Assembly: GCA_905234765.1 (NCBI GenBank)
Contig: CAJOIF010000039.1
Coordinates: 1 to 19,971, forward strand
Direction: 5' to 3'
DNA: 19,971 nucleotides
Source: an uncultured Bacteroidales bacterium
GTDB taxonomy: Bacteria; Bacteroidota; Bacteroidia; Bacteroidales; F082
The first letter of the stretch is position 1; each line of letters starts with the position of its first letter. Under the pieces are notes generated by a model. It was given only the letters and a program-made list of their open reading frames with translations, made no database searches and had not been told where the DNA came from. Both the position numbers and the translations under genes were made by a program. Of the stretch, positions 7,143 through 13,685 are shown piece after piece.

Positions 7143-8522
7143 TTATTTGTTTTTCACGTAGTCGTTCATCTTGGCTCTGCCCCAAATGAGCTCCATAATC
7201 TTGAGCGACTCCTGCACGTCCATATTGCCACGGGCTTCGAGGTTGCGTTGGATGAAGACGCAGTCGGTGAGCTCGGCGTTGTCGCAGACGATGTCGCGGG
7301 CCAAGGCATCACAGGTGGGCGCACCACAAATACCGCAGTCGGTTTGGGGCAGTCGGGCGCGGTATTCGTCGATTTTCTTCATCTTTTCCAAAGCGACGGC
7401 GATGTTATCATCTAAAACAAGCATAGAACGCGGCTTGATTTCGCCAACTTTCATGTGTCGCATCAGGTAGTTGCGTTCTTCTTCTAACTCGTGGTCTTTG
7501 GTCTGCTCACCCTTGCGCTCACGGTCGGCGATTTTTCTGGCACGACCAAACACACGCTCGCACATGAGGAAACGGTTGTCGCAGGTCAGGATGCCACCAG
7601 GACAGCTTTGGTCGCAGGCACGCAATTCAAGGAAGTCGACATTTTCAATCTCCTCGTTTTCAACCTTTTCCAAAAACTCGATGACATTGTGGATTTCGTC
7701 GATGGAGTAGGAGTGTTGTGCGTCAGAGAGGCGACGTTCGCCGTTGGTCAATGAGGTCAGCACGCCGTCGGCGGAGAGTTGCGAAACGGGCAACTTCTGC
7801 TCTTTGTAGCCGTGTCCCTGTTTCTTGATTTCCTTGTAGACACGGTTGTAGAGCGAATCCATGTTGATGACGCCGTCGACTAGCGACTTCTCTTCGCCCA
7901 CGGGGCTTTTCACCGCCGCAATCTTGGCTGCGCAAGGCGTGATATAGAAGATGCCGATTTGCTCCTCCTGCACCTCCATATCCTGCTTGAGTTTGCGACG
8001 GATGTACATTGCCGTGATGTCGATGGGCGCGCGCAAGGGGATGAGGTTCTCGGTCAAGCCAGGAAATTTCACCTGAATGAGGCGCACGATGGCCGGACAG
8101 AAGGTCGATATGAGCGGCTTGATATCAGGATTCTCGGCGGCGTATTTCTTTTTGGCAGCCGTATATACGGGTATGGACGACTCCGCTTCGATGACGTGGG
8201 TGAAGCCGATTTCCTTGAGGATGCCGTAGATGCGCGACACAGTGATGTCGTTCGGGAATTGCCCAAAGAAAACGGCAGGCACGATGGCCACGCGCACAGG
8301 GAAATTGAAGATGTCCTCAAAGTCGTCCTGTTCGATATAGATGGCATGGGTCGGGCACACCTTGAAACAGTTGCCGCAGTCGATACAGCGGTCGGGGAGA
8401 AGCACGGCCTTGCCGTCGCGCACACGCAATGCCTCGGTGGGGCAGATCTTCATGCAATGTGAGCAGCCGATGCAAGTGTCTTCATCGATTTTCAGGGCGT
8501 GAAAAAACGGGGTCTTTTCCAT
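7143..8522 (-). CDS. [FeFe]-hydrogenase-fold iron-sulfur protein, probable sensor or regulatory type
   Basis: 459 residues. Residues 17-27 and 46-56 carry two CxxCxxCxxxCP [4Fe-4S] ferredoxin motifs. About 75-335 matches the large-subunit C-terminal domain of [FeFe]-hydrogenases: motif 1 STFCPAIV (Cys142), motif 2 TPCAAK (Cys197), motif 3 RACDQSCPGG (Cys303, Cys307). These four cysteines could hold the [4Fe-4S] part of an H-cluster. Compared with catalytic enzymes, the proton-transfer Cys of TSCCP is Phe, the Met of MPC is Thr, and the GGG after motif 3 is missing. A third cluster domain near the C-terminus has Cys396, Cys399, Cys404 and Cys421 (CGICGAPTC, the PF04060 type). It follows the two-gene DRTGG/ATPase unit and leads into DUF493 and acylphosphatase. 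Relatives of this architecture sit beside catalytic hydrogenases in Thermotoga and clostridia. A redox or H2 sensing role is inferred. Confidence 0.82.
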   Translation of the reverse strand: MEKTPFFHALKIDEDTCIGCSHCMKICPTEALRVRDGKAVLLPDRCIDCGNCFKVCPTHAIYIEQDDFEDIFNFPVRVAIVPAVFFGQFPNDITVSRIYGILKEIGFTHVIEAESSIPVYTAAKKKYAAENPDIKPLISTFCPAIVRLIQVKFPGLTENLIPLRAPIDITAMYIRRKLKQDMEVQEEQIGIFYITPCAAKIAAVKSPVGEEKSLVDGVINMDSLYNRVYKEIKKQGHGYKEQKLPVSQLSADGVLTSLTNGERRLSDAQHSYSIDEIHNVIEFLEKVENEEIENVDFLELRACDQSCPGGILTCDNRFLMCERVFGRARKIADRERKGEQTKDHELEEERNYLMRHMKVGEIKPRSMLVLDDNIAVALEKMKKIDEYRARLPQTDCGICGAPTCDALARDIVCDNAELTDCVFIQRNLEARGNMDVQESLKIMELIWGRAKMNDYVKNK

Positions 8523-8531
8523 GGTTTATTT

Positions 8532-8637
8532 GTTGATTGTTGAATTGTTTAATTGTTTTGTTGACTCGGGACTTCGGGACGCGAGACGCGGGACATTTCT
8601 GCCGCTTTGCGTCATTGCGAGGAACGAAGCAATCCAG
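8532..8637. repeat. Intergenic dispersed repeat, copy 2
   Basis: This fills most of the 123-base gap between the RsbW-like ATPase and the iron-sulfur protein. It has three parts: an AT-rich TTGTTGATTGTTGAATTG-type tract (8532-8560), a GACTCGGGACTTCGGGACGC-type GC-rich tract (8563-8593), and CGCTTTGCGTC plus the palindrome ATTGC (8614-8618) ... GCAAT (8629-8633). The same three parts occur in the same order at 9437-9546. No promoter consensus was found here, so the flanking genes may be one operon with the repeat transcribed. Confidence 0.75.
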
Positions 8638-8645
8638 ACCATTGT

Positions 8646-9059
8646 TTATACAAAATTAACCTCCATCTCAACGGTAGTTCCCACACCTACGGTAGAGGTC
8701 ACATTCAATTTATCCACGTTCTTCTGGATGTTAGGCAGTCCCATGCCCGCGCCAAAGCCCATGTTGCGGACCTCGGGCGAGGCGGTGGAGTTGCCTTCCT
8801 GCATGGCCCAGGCGATGTCAGGGATGCCCGGACCCTTGTCTTCCACCTTCAGGGAAATCTTGTCGGGCTCGATGTCAGCATAAATGGTGCCGCCATAAGC
8901 ATGAGCAATGGCATTGACCTCGGCCTCGTATAAGGCGACGACCACCCGTTTTATGATTTGCGGGTTCACGTTGAGTTGCTTCAAGGTCTTCTTGATGGCG
9001 CTCGATGCGGCTCCGGCGTTCACAAAGTCCGCTTCATATACTTGGTATTCTAGGTGCAT
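8646..9059 (-). CDS. RsbW-like GHKL ATPase (anti-sigma-factor/serine kinase type)
   Basis: 137 residues from the ATG at 9059; a longer frame to 9185 runs through the upstream DRTGG gene and is not credible. The Bergerat ATP-binding motifs are complete: N box ALYEAEVNAIAHAYGG, G1 box DKGPGIPD, G2 box GFGAGMGLPN. This small single-domain form resembles RsbW/SpoIIAB anti-sigma kinases, which phosphorylate a STAS partner or bind sigma factors. No STAS-domain gene or sigma factor is in the window. The gene starts 22 bases after the DRTGG gene stop and precedes the sensor-like hydrogenase protein. A comparable gene lies beside the hydrogenase cluster of Thermotoga. Kinase activity here is inference. 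Confidence 0.85.
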   Translation of the reverse strand: MHLEYQVYEADFVNAGAASSAIKKTLKQLNVNPQIIKRVVVALYEAEVNAIAHAYGGTIYADIEPDKISLKVEDKGPGIPDIAWAMQEGNSTASPEVRNMGFGAGMGLPNIQKNVDKLNVTSTVGVGTTVEMEVNFV

Positions 9060-9081
9060 GGCGTTCGTTTTTGGTTTGACA

Positions 9082-9426
9082 TCAGAAAATGGGTTGCATG
9101 CCGTTTTGGAAGAGAAGTCCGCAGGCCTTGAACATGGAGAAGTCGCTTTCCATGACCACCATGCCTTCGTCCTCGGCTTCCTCAATCATTTCCTCGGTGG
9201 CTTTTTTGCGCCTGACGAGGACGATGATGTCGAGATTGCCCATCTCGCAGGTGCGGATGGTCTGCATGTTGCACAATCCAGTTAAAATAACGGGGTTGTA
9301 GTCGCCCAAGGTGAGCACGTCGCTCATCAGGTCGGAGGCGAAGGCGGTCTCGTGTTCTTCGTCCAAGCGGTCTTGGCCGCAAAGCACCTTGGCGTTCAAA
9401 AGTTCTGAAATCTCTCTGAGTTTCAT
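9082..9426 (-). CDS. DRTGG-domain protein (copy 2)
   Basis: 114 residues, a single DRTGG-like domain. Typical segments are MKLREISELLNAKVLCG, the conserved ASDLMSDVLTLG, LDIIVLVRRKK with the following ATEEMIEEAEDEGMVVM, and FSMFKACGLLF. DRTGG domains are found on their own and attached to HPr kinase, CBS or phosphotransacetylase-like proteins, and are thought to bind a ligand; the ligand is not established. It resembles the 111-residue protein at 14576-14911 (VEKLNLKVLSG, YISDLLSDVMG). It leads a unit continuing into the RsbW-like ATPase. The 140-base leader carries dispersed repeat copy 3 and a candidate promoter further upstream. Confidence 0.8.
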   Translation of the reverse strand: MKLREISELLNAKVLCGQDRLDEEHETAFASDLMSDVLTLGDYNPVILTGLCNMQTIRTCEMGNLDIIVLVRRKKATEEMIEEAEDEGMVVMESDFSMFKACGLLFQNGMQPIF

Positions 9427-9436
9427 TGTGTTATAT

Positions 9437-9546
9437 CGTTGAATTGTTGATTGTTTAATCGTTGAATTGTTGACTCGGGACTTCGAGACTCGAGACGCGA
9501 GACTTTTTGTCGCTTTGCGTCATTGCGAGGAACGAAGTAATCCAGA
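9437..9546. repeat. Intergenic dispersed repeat, copy 3
   Basis: Same three-part structure as copy 2: TTGAATTGTTGATTGTTTAA tract (9440-9468), GACTCGGGACTTCGAGACTC tract (9472-9502), then CGCTTTGCGTC and ATTGC (9522-9526) ... GTAAT (9537-9541). One base has changed in the second arm. It lies in the leader of the DRTGG gene, at the boundary with the AT-rich island. The rest of the gap 9547-9770 holds two candidate promoters and a weak hairpin. Confidence 0.75.
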
Positions 9547-9573
9547 AAACACGTTTTGTTGTGTAATCTGCCG

Positions 9574-9581
9574 CAAAAGTA
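9574..9581 (-). promoter_or_regulatory. Candidate -7 element for the leftward DRTGG/ATPase/iron-sulfur unit
   Basis: The minus strand reads TACTTTTG followed by CGGC, fitting TAnnTTTGC. It would give a leader of roughly 140 bases, containing repeat copy 3. No convincing -33 TTTG at the ideal distance was found. Confidence 0.4.
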
Positions 9582-9623
9582 AGAAAAAAACTCCCAATCC
9601 ACCTTGCTTTTTCAATTTCTTTG

Positions 9624-9631
9624 TAAATTTG
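9624..9631 (+). promoter_or_regulatory. Candidate -7 element for the WG-repeat gene
   Basis: TAAATTTG followed by C fits TAnnTTTG. A TTG lies 17 bases upstream (9604-9606). The leader to the ATG at 9771 would be about 135 bases and contains a nested hairpin: TATGCT (9685-9690) with AGCATA (9696-9701), enclosed by GAAGCG (9678-9683) and CGCTTC (9711-9716). Confidence 0.4.
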
Positions 9632-9770
9632 CCGCGGTTCTTATGGCGGACTTTGTGCCGCTGACATAAAGAAACACGAAGCGTTATGCTCGGACAGCAT
9701 ATCAGTGCCACGCTTCTATTGTATGTATTTCCTTTTGGGCTGCTGAAGAGGAAAACTTAAACTTATAAAT

Positions 9771-10841
9771 ATGCTGTACAAACAGACATTTTTCCGCATC
9801 ATTTCAACAATTGCTTTCTTGATGCTAATTACCTTTGGCTTTGCCCAAACTAATTACACAATTGAATATCAATTAGAAAACGGAAAGAAAGTAAGAGCAA
9901 CCTATAGGGATTTAGCATGGGGTATAGAAGATGAAGATGGGAATCAGTTGGTGCCGAATGAATATGGAAATATTTTTATTATGTATGCACCACAATCTTT
10001 TATCTATAGTATAATGTATGGCATGGTAAAGGCAAACGATATTACTGACAAAACAGATAAACCAATTCTGCCTTATTTCTGGTTGATAAAAAACGGATTA
10101 TGGGGCTTGTACTCACTTGAGAAGGATTTTTACATTCCTGTTGTATATGACGGGATCGTCCTTAACTACAATCATCGAAGCAATCCAGATAATTACTTAT
10201 ATTATGGTTTTCAAGTAAAGCATGATGGTTATTGTGGATATTATGACATTTCTGGAAAAATGATTATGCCTGTTATTAATCAAATCGATGAAATGGTCAG
10301 AGACAAAAATTACTATATAATACGGTCTGGATGTTTTCAGGGAGCGGTCAATTTGAGAGGGGAAACGATTATTCCAACTGAGAAATATACAAAAGTAAAA
10401 GCTATGCCCGATGGAAATCTTTGTGTCAAAAAAGATGGTAAAGTTGGAATATGCGATTCTATAGGAAATTTGCTATTTATGACTAAATATACTGATATTT
10501 GTAGTGAGAAAATTGCCCGTGATGGTTATTATACTTTTTTGGGTAGAGACCCAAATTATAGCATTCTTATTCATGATATTCATGGTCGTACTAAAAGCGA
10601 TGGTCGTATAAAAAAAGACGGAACAATTATTAAAGAGCCGTCGTTAGATTTGAATAATGTAACGCACAGAGATGATATTTCTTCTATAGGTTTAAAAGAC
10701 TATTTTATACAGTGTGATGAAAGTGGTTTTTATGGGGTTATCATAAGAAAAAGTGCATTATACCTTGTCAATATGAAAACATCTCCGTGTTTCCTACAAC
10801 AGAATATTTCTGTGTTGAAAAAGATGGCTATCAAGGTGTAA
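9771..10841 (+). CDS. Secreted WG-repeat protein, N-terminal part (frameshifted)
   Basis: This frame holds a signal peptide (hydrophobic core 9-22, ending FGFAQ) and about five WG-type repeats of the form xxDGxxGxxDxxGxxIIPxxY, such as HDGYCGYYDISGKMIMP and DGKVGICDSIGN. In-frame similarity stops at GFYGVIIRK (about residue 327); the last 30 residues are out-of-frame junk. At 10748-10752 a run of five A, read as six, would join GVIIRK to KCIIPCQYENISVF and continue in the next frame through the repeats at 10753 onwards. So this and the next entry are one gene of about 845 codons. Cause: sequencing or assembly error, a true mutation, or -1 slippage. The gene is far richer in A and T than its neighbours, which suggests horizontal transfer. 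Its function is unknown; WG repeats are surface or periplasmic modules. Confidence 0.75.
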   Translation: MLYKQTFFRIISTIAFLMLITFGFAQTNYTIEYQLENGKKVRATYRDLAWGIEDEDGNQLVPNEYGNIFIMYAPQSFIYSIMYGMVKANDITDKTDKPILPYFWLIKNGLWGLYSLEKDFYIPVVYDGIVLNYNHRSNPDNYLYYGFQVKHDGYCGYYDISGKMIMPVINQIDEMVRDKNYYIIRSGCFQGAVNLRGETIIPTEKYTKVKAMPDGNLCVKKDGKVGICDSIGNLLFMTKYTDICSEKIARDGYYTFLGRDPNYSILIHDIHGRTKSDGRIKKDGTIIKEPSLDLNNVTHRDDISSIGLKDYFIQCDESGFYGVIIRKSALYLVNMKTSPCFLQQNISVLKKMAIKV

Positions 10842-12307
10842 TCAATAAAAAAGGGCAGGTCATTGTTCCAATAGGAATCTATCATGTTATTAAGCACAAA
10901 GAAGTCAGTTGTTTCGATGAATTTACTAAAGAATATCATTCAAATGAAAATTGGTTAGTGTCATCATATGAGAAACAAGGGATTTTGGATGAGAATGGAA
11001 AAACAATAGTTCCAGCGGACAAATATACATTCGTTGACACAAAAGTTGATGAATTAGGGAATAGAGCTGTCCGTTATGGAAAGTATGATGGCCTTATTGA
11101 TAAGAAAGGAAATTCTGTCATTCCAACGGATAGATACACCTCAATTGTCAAGGTCTTGCGTGAAGATGCCTATTTTGTTTGGGCTAATGGGAAAAAGGGA
11201 CTGTGTAACAAAAATGGGGTAGAAATAATTCCTCCATTATACACTGATATAAAATATAGAAAGTTTGATTATATCAAAGTCAGTGATGGAGAGAAAAAAG
11301 GATTATACGATCCGAATGGGAAATTGATATTGCCAGCTTTATTCTCTAAAATAGAAATAACGGATGGTAGAATTACCGCATGGGATAATGAAGAGAAAAT
11401 CGAACTTGATGCCGATAATAACATTATCACAGCTGCGCAAAACCAATCTGAGTTTGAATTATCCATTTGGAAGGGTGATAACGCATTATACAAAAACAAT
11501 TTTACCGAAGCCTTAAAACATTATAAGAATGCCTTGCAATATCAAGAGTCAGACTATGTCAATTATTACATTGGGATAACGTATTATAATTTGGGACAAT
11601 ATGAAGATGCCATTTTATGGTTTAGAAAATGTATTAGTAATAACCCTTCCCAAACAATCAAAGACTACGCAAAGGATATGATTATCGATTCCCAAAGATG
11701 TATAAAAAATGAGCGCCAAGCACAGCAACAATTGCAAGAAAAACAGAAACAGCAGGTCGCACAAGCGATTCTTGGCGGATTGTTGGGTTTTGCATCGTCA
11801 TTCATTCAAACTAGAACCATGAATTACAACAATCCCAATAATAACAACTATTTCAATAGCTTTGCATACTTTAGCAATTCGCAAGGACAAAACTATGATT
11901 ACTTGTTAAATCCCAATTATGCCATCCAACAAGTCGAACAACAAAACCAACTTGAATATTACGAATTTTCACAATGGTTCAAGAAGCCAGATGGCTCAGA
12001 CTATTCCTATATGGAGTTTATGGATATGAAACTCCAAGCATGGCAAGCATCACAAACTTCGGATGGAAACACTGTTAACAGTTCCAATAGTTCGACTTCC
12101 ACATCCTCAAATCCTCGCCAAATTGAGTATTATGACAAAGATTGCCATCTCTGCCATGGCTCGGGCAAGTGTTCCTCGTGCAATGGCACCCATTATATGG
12201 ATTATCAATTTGGCCCTGGCAAAATCGAATGTCCCAATTGCAAACCTAATGGGGCATGTTCTGCATGTGGAGGAACAGGTAAAATACGCTCAATGCGACT
12301 CAATTAA
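10787..12307 (+). CDS. WG-repeat / TPR / DnaJ-type zinc-finger protein, C-terminal part of the same gene
   Basis: The coding sequence really continues from about 10753; the ATG at 10787 is only the first Met of the frame. In order it has about five WG repeats (DGYQGVINKKGQVIVP, QGILDENGKTIVP, YDGLIDKKGNSVIP, KKGLCNKNGVEIIP, KKGLYDPNGKLILP), then two or so TPR units (ALYKNNFTEALKHYKNALQY, GITYYNLGQYEDAILWFRKC). A Gln-rich coiled segment, a short hydrophobic stretch AILGGLLGFASSFI and an Asn-rich linker follow. The last 45 residues contain four CxxC pairs with CxGxG spacing (CHLCHGSGKC, CSACGGTG), resembling the DnaJ zinc-binding domain but with no J domain. The combined protein would be exported and lipid-free. 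Partner and substrate are unknown. A terminator follows 69 bases after the stop. Confidence 0.78.
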   Translation: MFPTTEYFCVEKDGYQGVINKKGQVIVPIGIYHVIKHKEVSCFDEFTKEYHSNENWLVSSYEKQGILDENGKTIVPADKYTFVDTKVDELGNRAVRYGKYDGLIDKKGNSVIPTDRYTSIVKVLREDAYFVWANGKKGLCNKNGVEIIPPLYTDIKYRKFDYIKVSDGEKKGLYDPNGKLILPALFSKIEITDGRITAWDNEEKIELDADNNIITAAQNQSEFELSIWKGDNALYKNNFTEALKHYKNALQYQESDYVNYYIGITYYNLGQYEDAILWFRKCISNNPSQTIKDYAKDMIIDSQRCIKNERQAQQQLQEKQKQQVAQAILGGLLGFASSFIQTRTMNYNNPNNNNYFNSFAYFSNSQGQNYDYLLNPNYAIQQVEQQNQLEYYEFSQWFKKPDGSDYSYMEFMDMKLQAWQASQTSDGNTVNSSNSSTSTSSNPRQIEYYDKDCHLCHGSGKCSSCNGTHYMDYQFGPGKIECPNCKPNGACSACGGTGKIRSMRLN

Positions 12308-12375
12308 TCAATCCTATCACTTTTTTCGAATGCTTTGAGTATCAGCATTACCAATGCGAAATAGAAAAATTAGCA

Positions 12376-12416
12376 AGAGGGCGCGGCATGGTTGTCGCGC
12401 CCTCTGTGTTTTTTCA
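12376..12416 (+). terminator. Rho-independent terminator after the WG-repeat gene
   Basis: A perfect 10-bp stem AGAGGGCGCG (12376-12385) pairs with CGCGCCCTCT (12396-12405), with a 10-base loop, followed by GTGTTTTTTC. The GC-rich stem stands out in AT-rich surroundings. It separates the WG gene from the toxin-antitoxin operon. Confidence 0.85.
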
Positions 12417-12454
12417 ATTTTTTGAGAAAAGACTTCCCAATTTGAAAAAATGTG

Positions 12455-12462
12455 TAATTTTG
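12455..12462 (+). promoter_or_regulatory. -7 promoter element of the toxin-antitoxin operon
   Basis: TAATTTTG followed by C fits TAnnTTTG. It ends only 4 bases before the ATG at 12467, so transcription would begin at or just past that codon. Either the message is leaderless or translation starts at the second ATG (12485). Confidence 0.55.
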
Positions 12463-12466
12463 CACT

Positions 12467-12676
12467 ATGAAAAACGAACTTGTGATGGAACCCACTTTTG
12501 ACACGATCGAAGAAATTGACCTCGCCACAATGCAGGATGAACTGACGCCTGAACAGCGGGACTATTGGCTGAAATCCATTGAGCGCGACATGCGCAATAT
12601 GGACCAACCGAAGAAATACATCACTTTGGAACAATTTGGACAAGAACTGATGGCTGCTGTCAGAAGCAAGATATGA
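12467..12676 (+). CDS. Antitoxin of a ParE/RelE-type toxin-antitoxin pair
   Basis: 69 residues from the first ATG, or 63 if the ATG at 12485 is used; promoter position favours the second. The sequence is acidic in its N-terminal half (FDTIEEIDLATMQDELTPEQ), followed by DYWLKSIERDMRNMDQPKKYITLEQFGQEL. I do not recognise a named DNA-binding fold. It is called an antitoxin because it lies directly upstream of a ParE-like toxin with a 4-base ATGA overlap (12673-12676), the classic arrangement. Antitoxins of this kind bind and block the toxin and usually repress their own promoter. The pair sits inside the AT-rich island. Confidence 0.72.
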   Translation: MKNELVMEPTFDTIEEIDLATMQDELTPEQRDYWLKSIERDMRNMDQPKKYITLEQFGQELMAAVRSKI

Positions 12677-12981
12677 CACATAAGAAAGTCATATTGAGCG
12701 AAACCGTCCGATTGGACATTGGGGCAATTTCCGACTTTATCATCAGCGTTTCTCGGCCTGAACATGCTGTAAGATATACCCAAAATTTGTTGGATGAACT
12801 GGCAGATTTGAGTTATTTGGCCACAATCAGGCCTGAATGTCCATGGGAATTGCCAAAACGCTACCATAGCCAAGCAAAAACATTGCCGATTTGTAGGCGG
12901 AAACTGACCGCCATTTTTCATATTGAAGGTGATTATGTGATTGTGGACAAGATATTGCCTTCCTCGTTGATTACATACTGA
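12673..12981 (+). CDS. RelE/ParE-family toxin
   Basis: 102 residues, the normal length of the family. The layout matches ParE: an N-terminal beta strand (KKVILSETVRLDIGAISDFI), two helices (SRPEHAVRYTQNLLDELADLSYLA), then the hydrophobic/basic strands around LPKRYHSQAKTLPICRRKLTAIFHIEGDYVIVDKIL. ParE toxins inhibit gyrase and RelE toxins cut mRNA on the ribosome; the family alone does not decide which. The catalytic basic residues of RelE are not clearly present, so ParE-like is the more cautious name. The start overlaps the antitoxin stop. Toxin and antitoxin seem intact. Confidence 0.82.
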   Translation: MTHKKVILSETVRLDIGAISDFIISVSRPEHAVRYTQNLLDELADLSYLATIRPECPWELPKRYHSQAKTLPICRRKLTAIFHIEGDYVIVDKILPSSLITY

Positions 12982-13003
12982 ATATGTTGCTGAACTAGTA
13001 GAA

Positions 13004-13038
13004 TTTTCAACTATTCGAAAATTCCGAATAGTTCAAAA
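13004..13038. repeat. Imperfect inverted repeat downstream of the toxin gene
   Basis: AACTATTCG (13009-13017) and CGAATAGTT (13025-13033) are perfect inverted copies with a 7-base spacer. Past a single C-C mismatch, TTTT and AAAA extend the arms. Neither strand places a U tract after the stem, so it is not an ordinary terminator. The rest of the convergent gap 12982-13136 holds a short open stretch (13042-13125) noted in the findings. Confidence 0.6.
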
Positions 13039-13136
13039 CGAGTGAAGCAGACAAAAGACCGCCTTTTCCAAAGCGATTTCGACAGATTTTTAGAATTAGA
13101 AGAAGGGCGAAAGGAATTGGAATAACGCCTTGTGTG

Positions 13137-13685
13137 TCAATCGTTATAATGAATCTCTTCAAGGTTCTCCTGAATCATCTCTTTCAGGTATTTCATGATG
13201 CTGACATCGGTCATGGGCATTCCGTCCAAGGCCTCCTTGATTTCGTCGGTGTCGAAGACAAATTCGCCGTCATCGGTGATGTGAGTGTAGATGAAATGGA
13301 TGTCCTCGTGGGCCGAAAACAGCATCACCAACGAGCCAGCCAAGTCGCCCATCGGGGGACGGTCTAAGTGGTCGTGCTGGAACCAGAAGTTCAAAACGGT
13401 GCCTTTGCCCACTTCGCTTTCGATGTTCATGCCGCCACCGCAGTTCTCGGTGTTCATTTTGATGAGTGGCAGGCCCAAGCCAACCTTGCGCGTGGTGCGC
13501 GAGGTGGTCCAAGGGTCGGTCACGCGGGCCAGAAACTCGGGTGTCATGCCCTTGCCGTTGTCCTTGATGGTGAAGGCGTAGATGTTGTCTTTCAGGCTGT
13601 CGCGGATGGTCAGCTCAACGAGGGTCGAGTTGGCCGCCGTCGAGTTTTCCATCAGGTCGTAGACGTGTAGTGATAGCTCTTTCAT
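13137..13685 (-). CDS. GHKL ATP-binding protein of the hydrogenase-associated cluster
   Basis: 182 residues from the ATG at 13685, which overlaps the PHP gene stop (ATGA, 13682-13685); the longer frame is the PHP gene out of frame. Residues 1-100 form a Bergerat fold: N box YDLMENSTAANSTLVELTI, G1 box DNGKGM, and a G2 box GLGLPL followed by GKGTVLNFWF. No phospho-acceptor His domain or sensor domain is attached. The C-terminal 80 residues (PMGDLAGSLVMLFSAHEDIHFIYTHI onward) are a separate alpha/beta segment characteristic of this orphan ATPase family. It could bind or phosphorylate a partner, but this is unknown. It is the third gene of DRTGG-PHP-ATPase. Its natural downstream neighbours (second DRTGG and ATPase) now lie beyond the AT-rich island. 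Confidence 0.85.
   Translation of the reverse strand: MKELSLHVYDLMENSTAANSTLVELTIRDSLKDNIYAFTIKDNGKGMTPEFLARVTDPWTTSRTTRKVGLGLPLIKMNTENCGGGMNIESEVGKGTVLNFWFQHDHLDRPPMGDLAGSLVMLFSAHEDIHFIYTHITDDGEFVFDTDEIKEALDGMPMTDVSIMKYLKEMIQENLEEIHYND

Noticed and set aside
8521..8933. Plus-strand open frames over the repeat and the RsbW-like gene
   Set aside because: They are shadows of the minus-strand ATPase and of repeat sequence, with no recognisable protein similarity.
13004..13038. Bidirectional terminator for the convergent toxin and ATPase genes
   Set aside because: After the stem neither strand has the U tract an intrinsic terminator needs.
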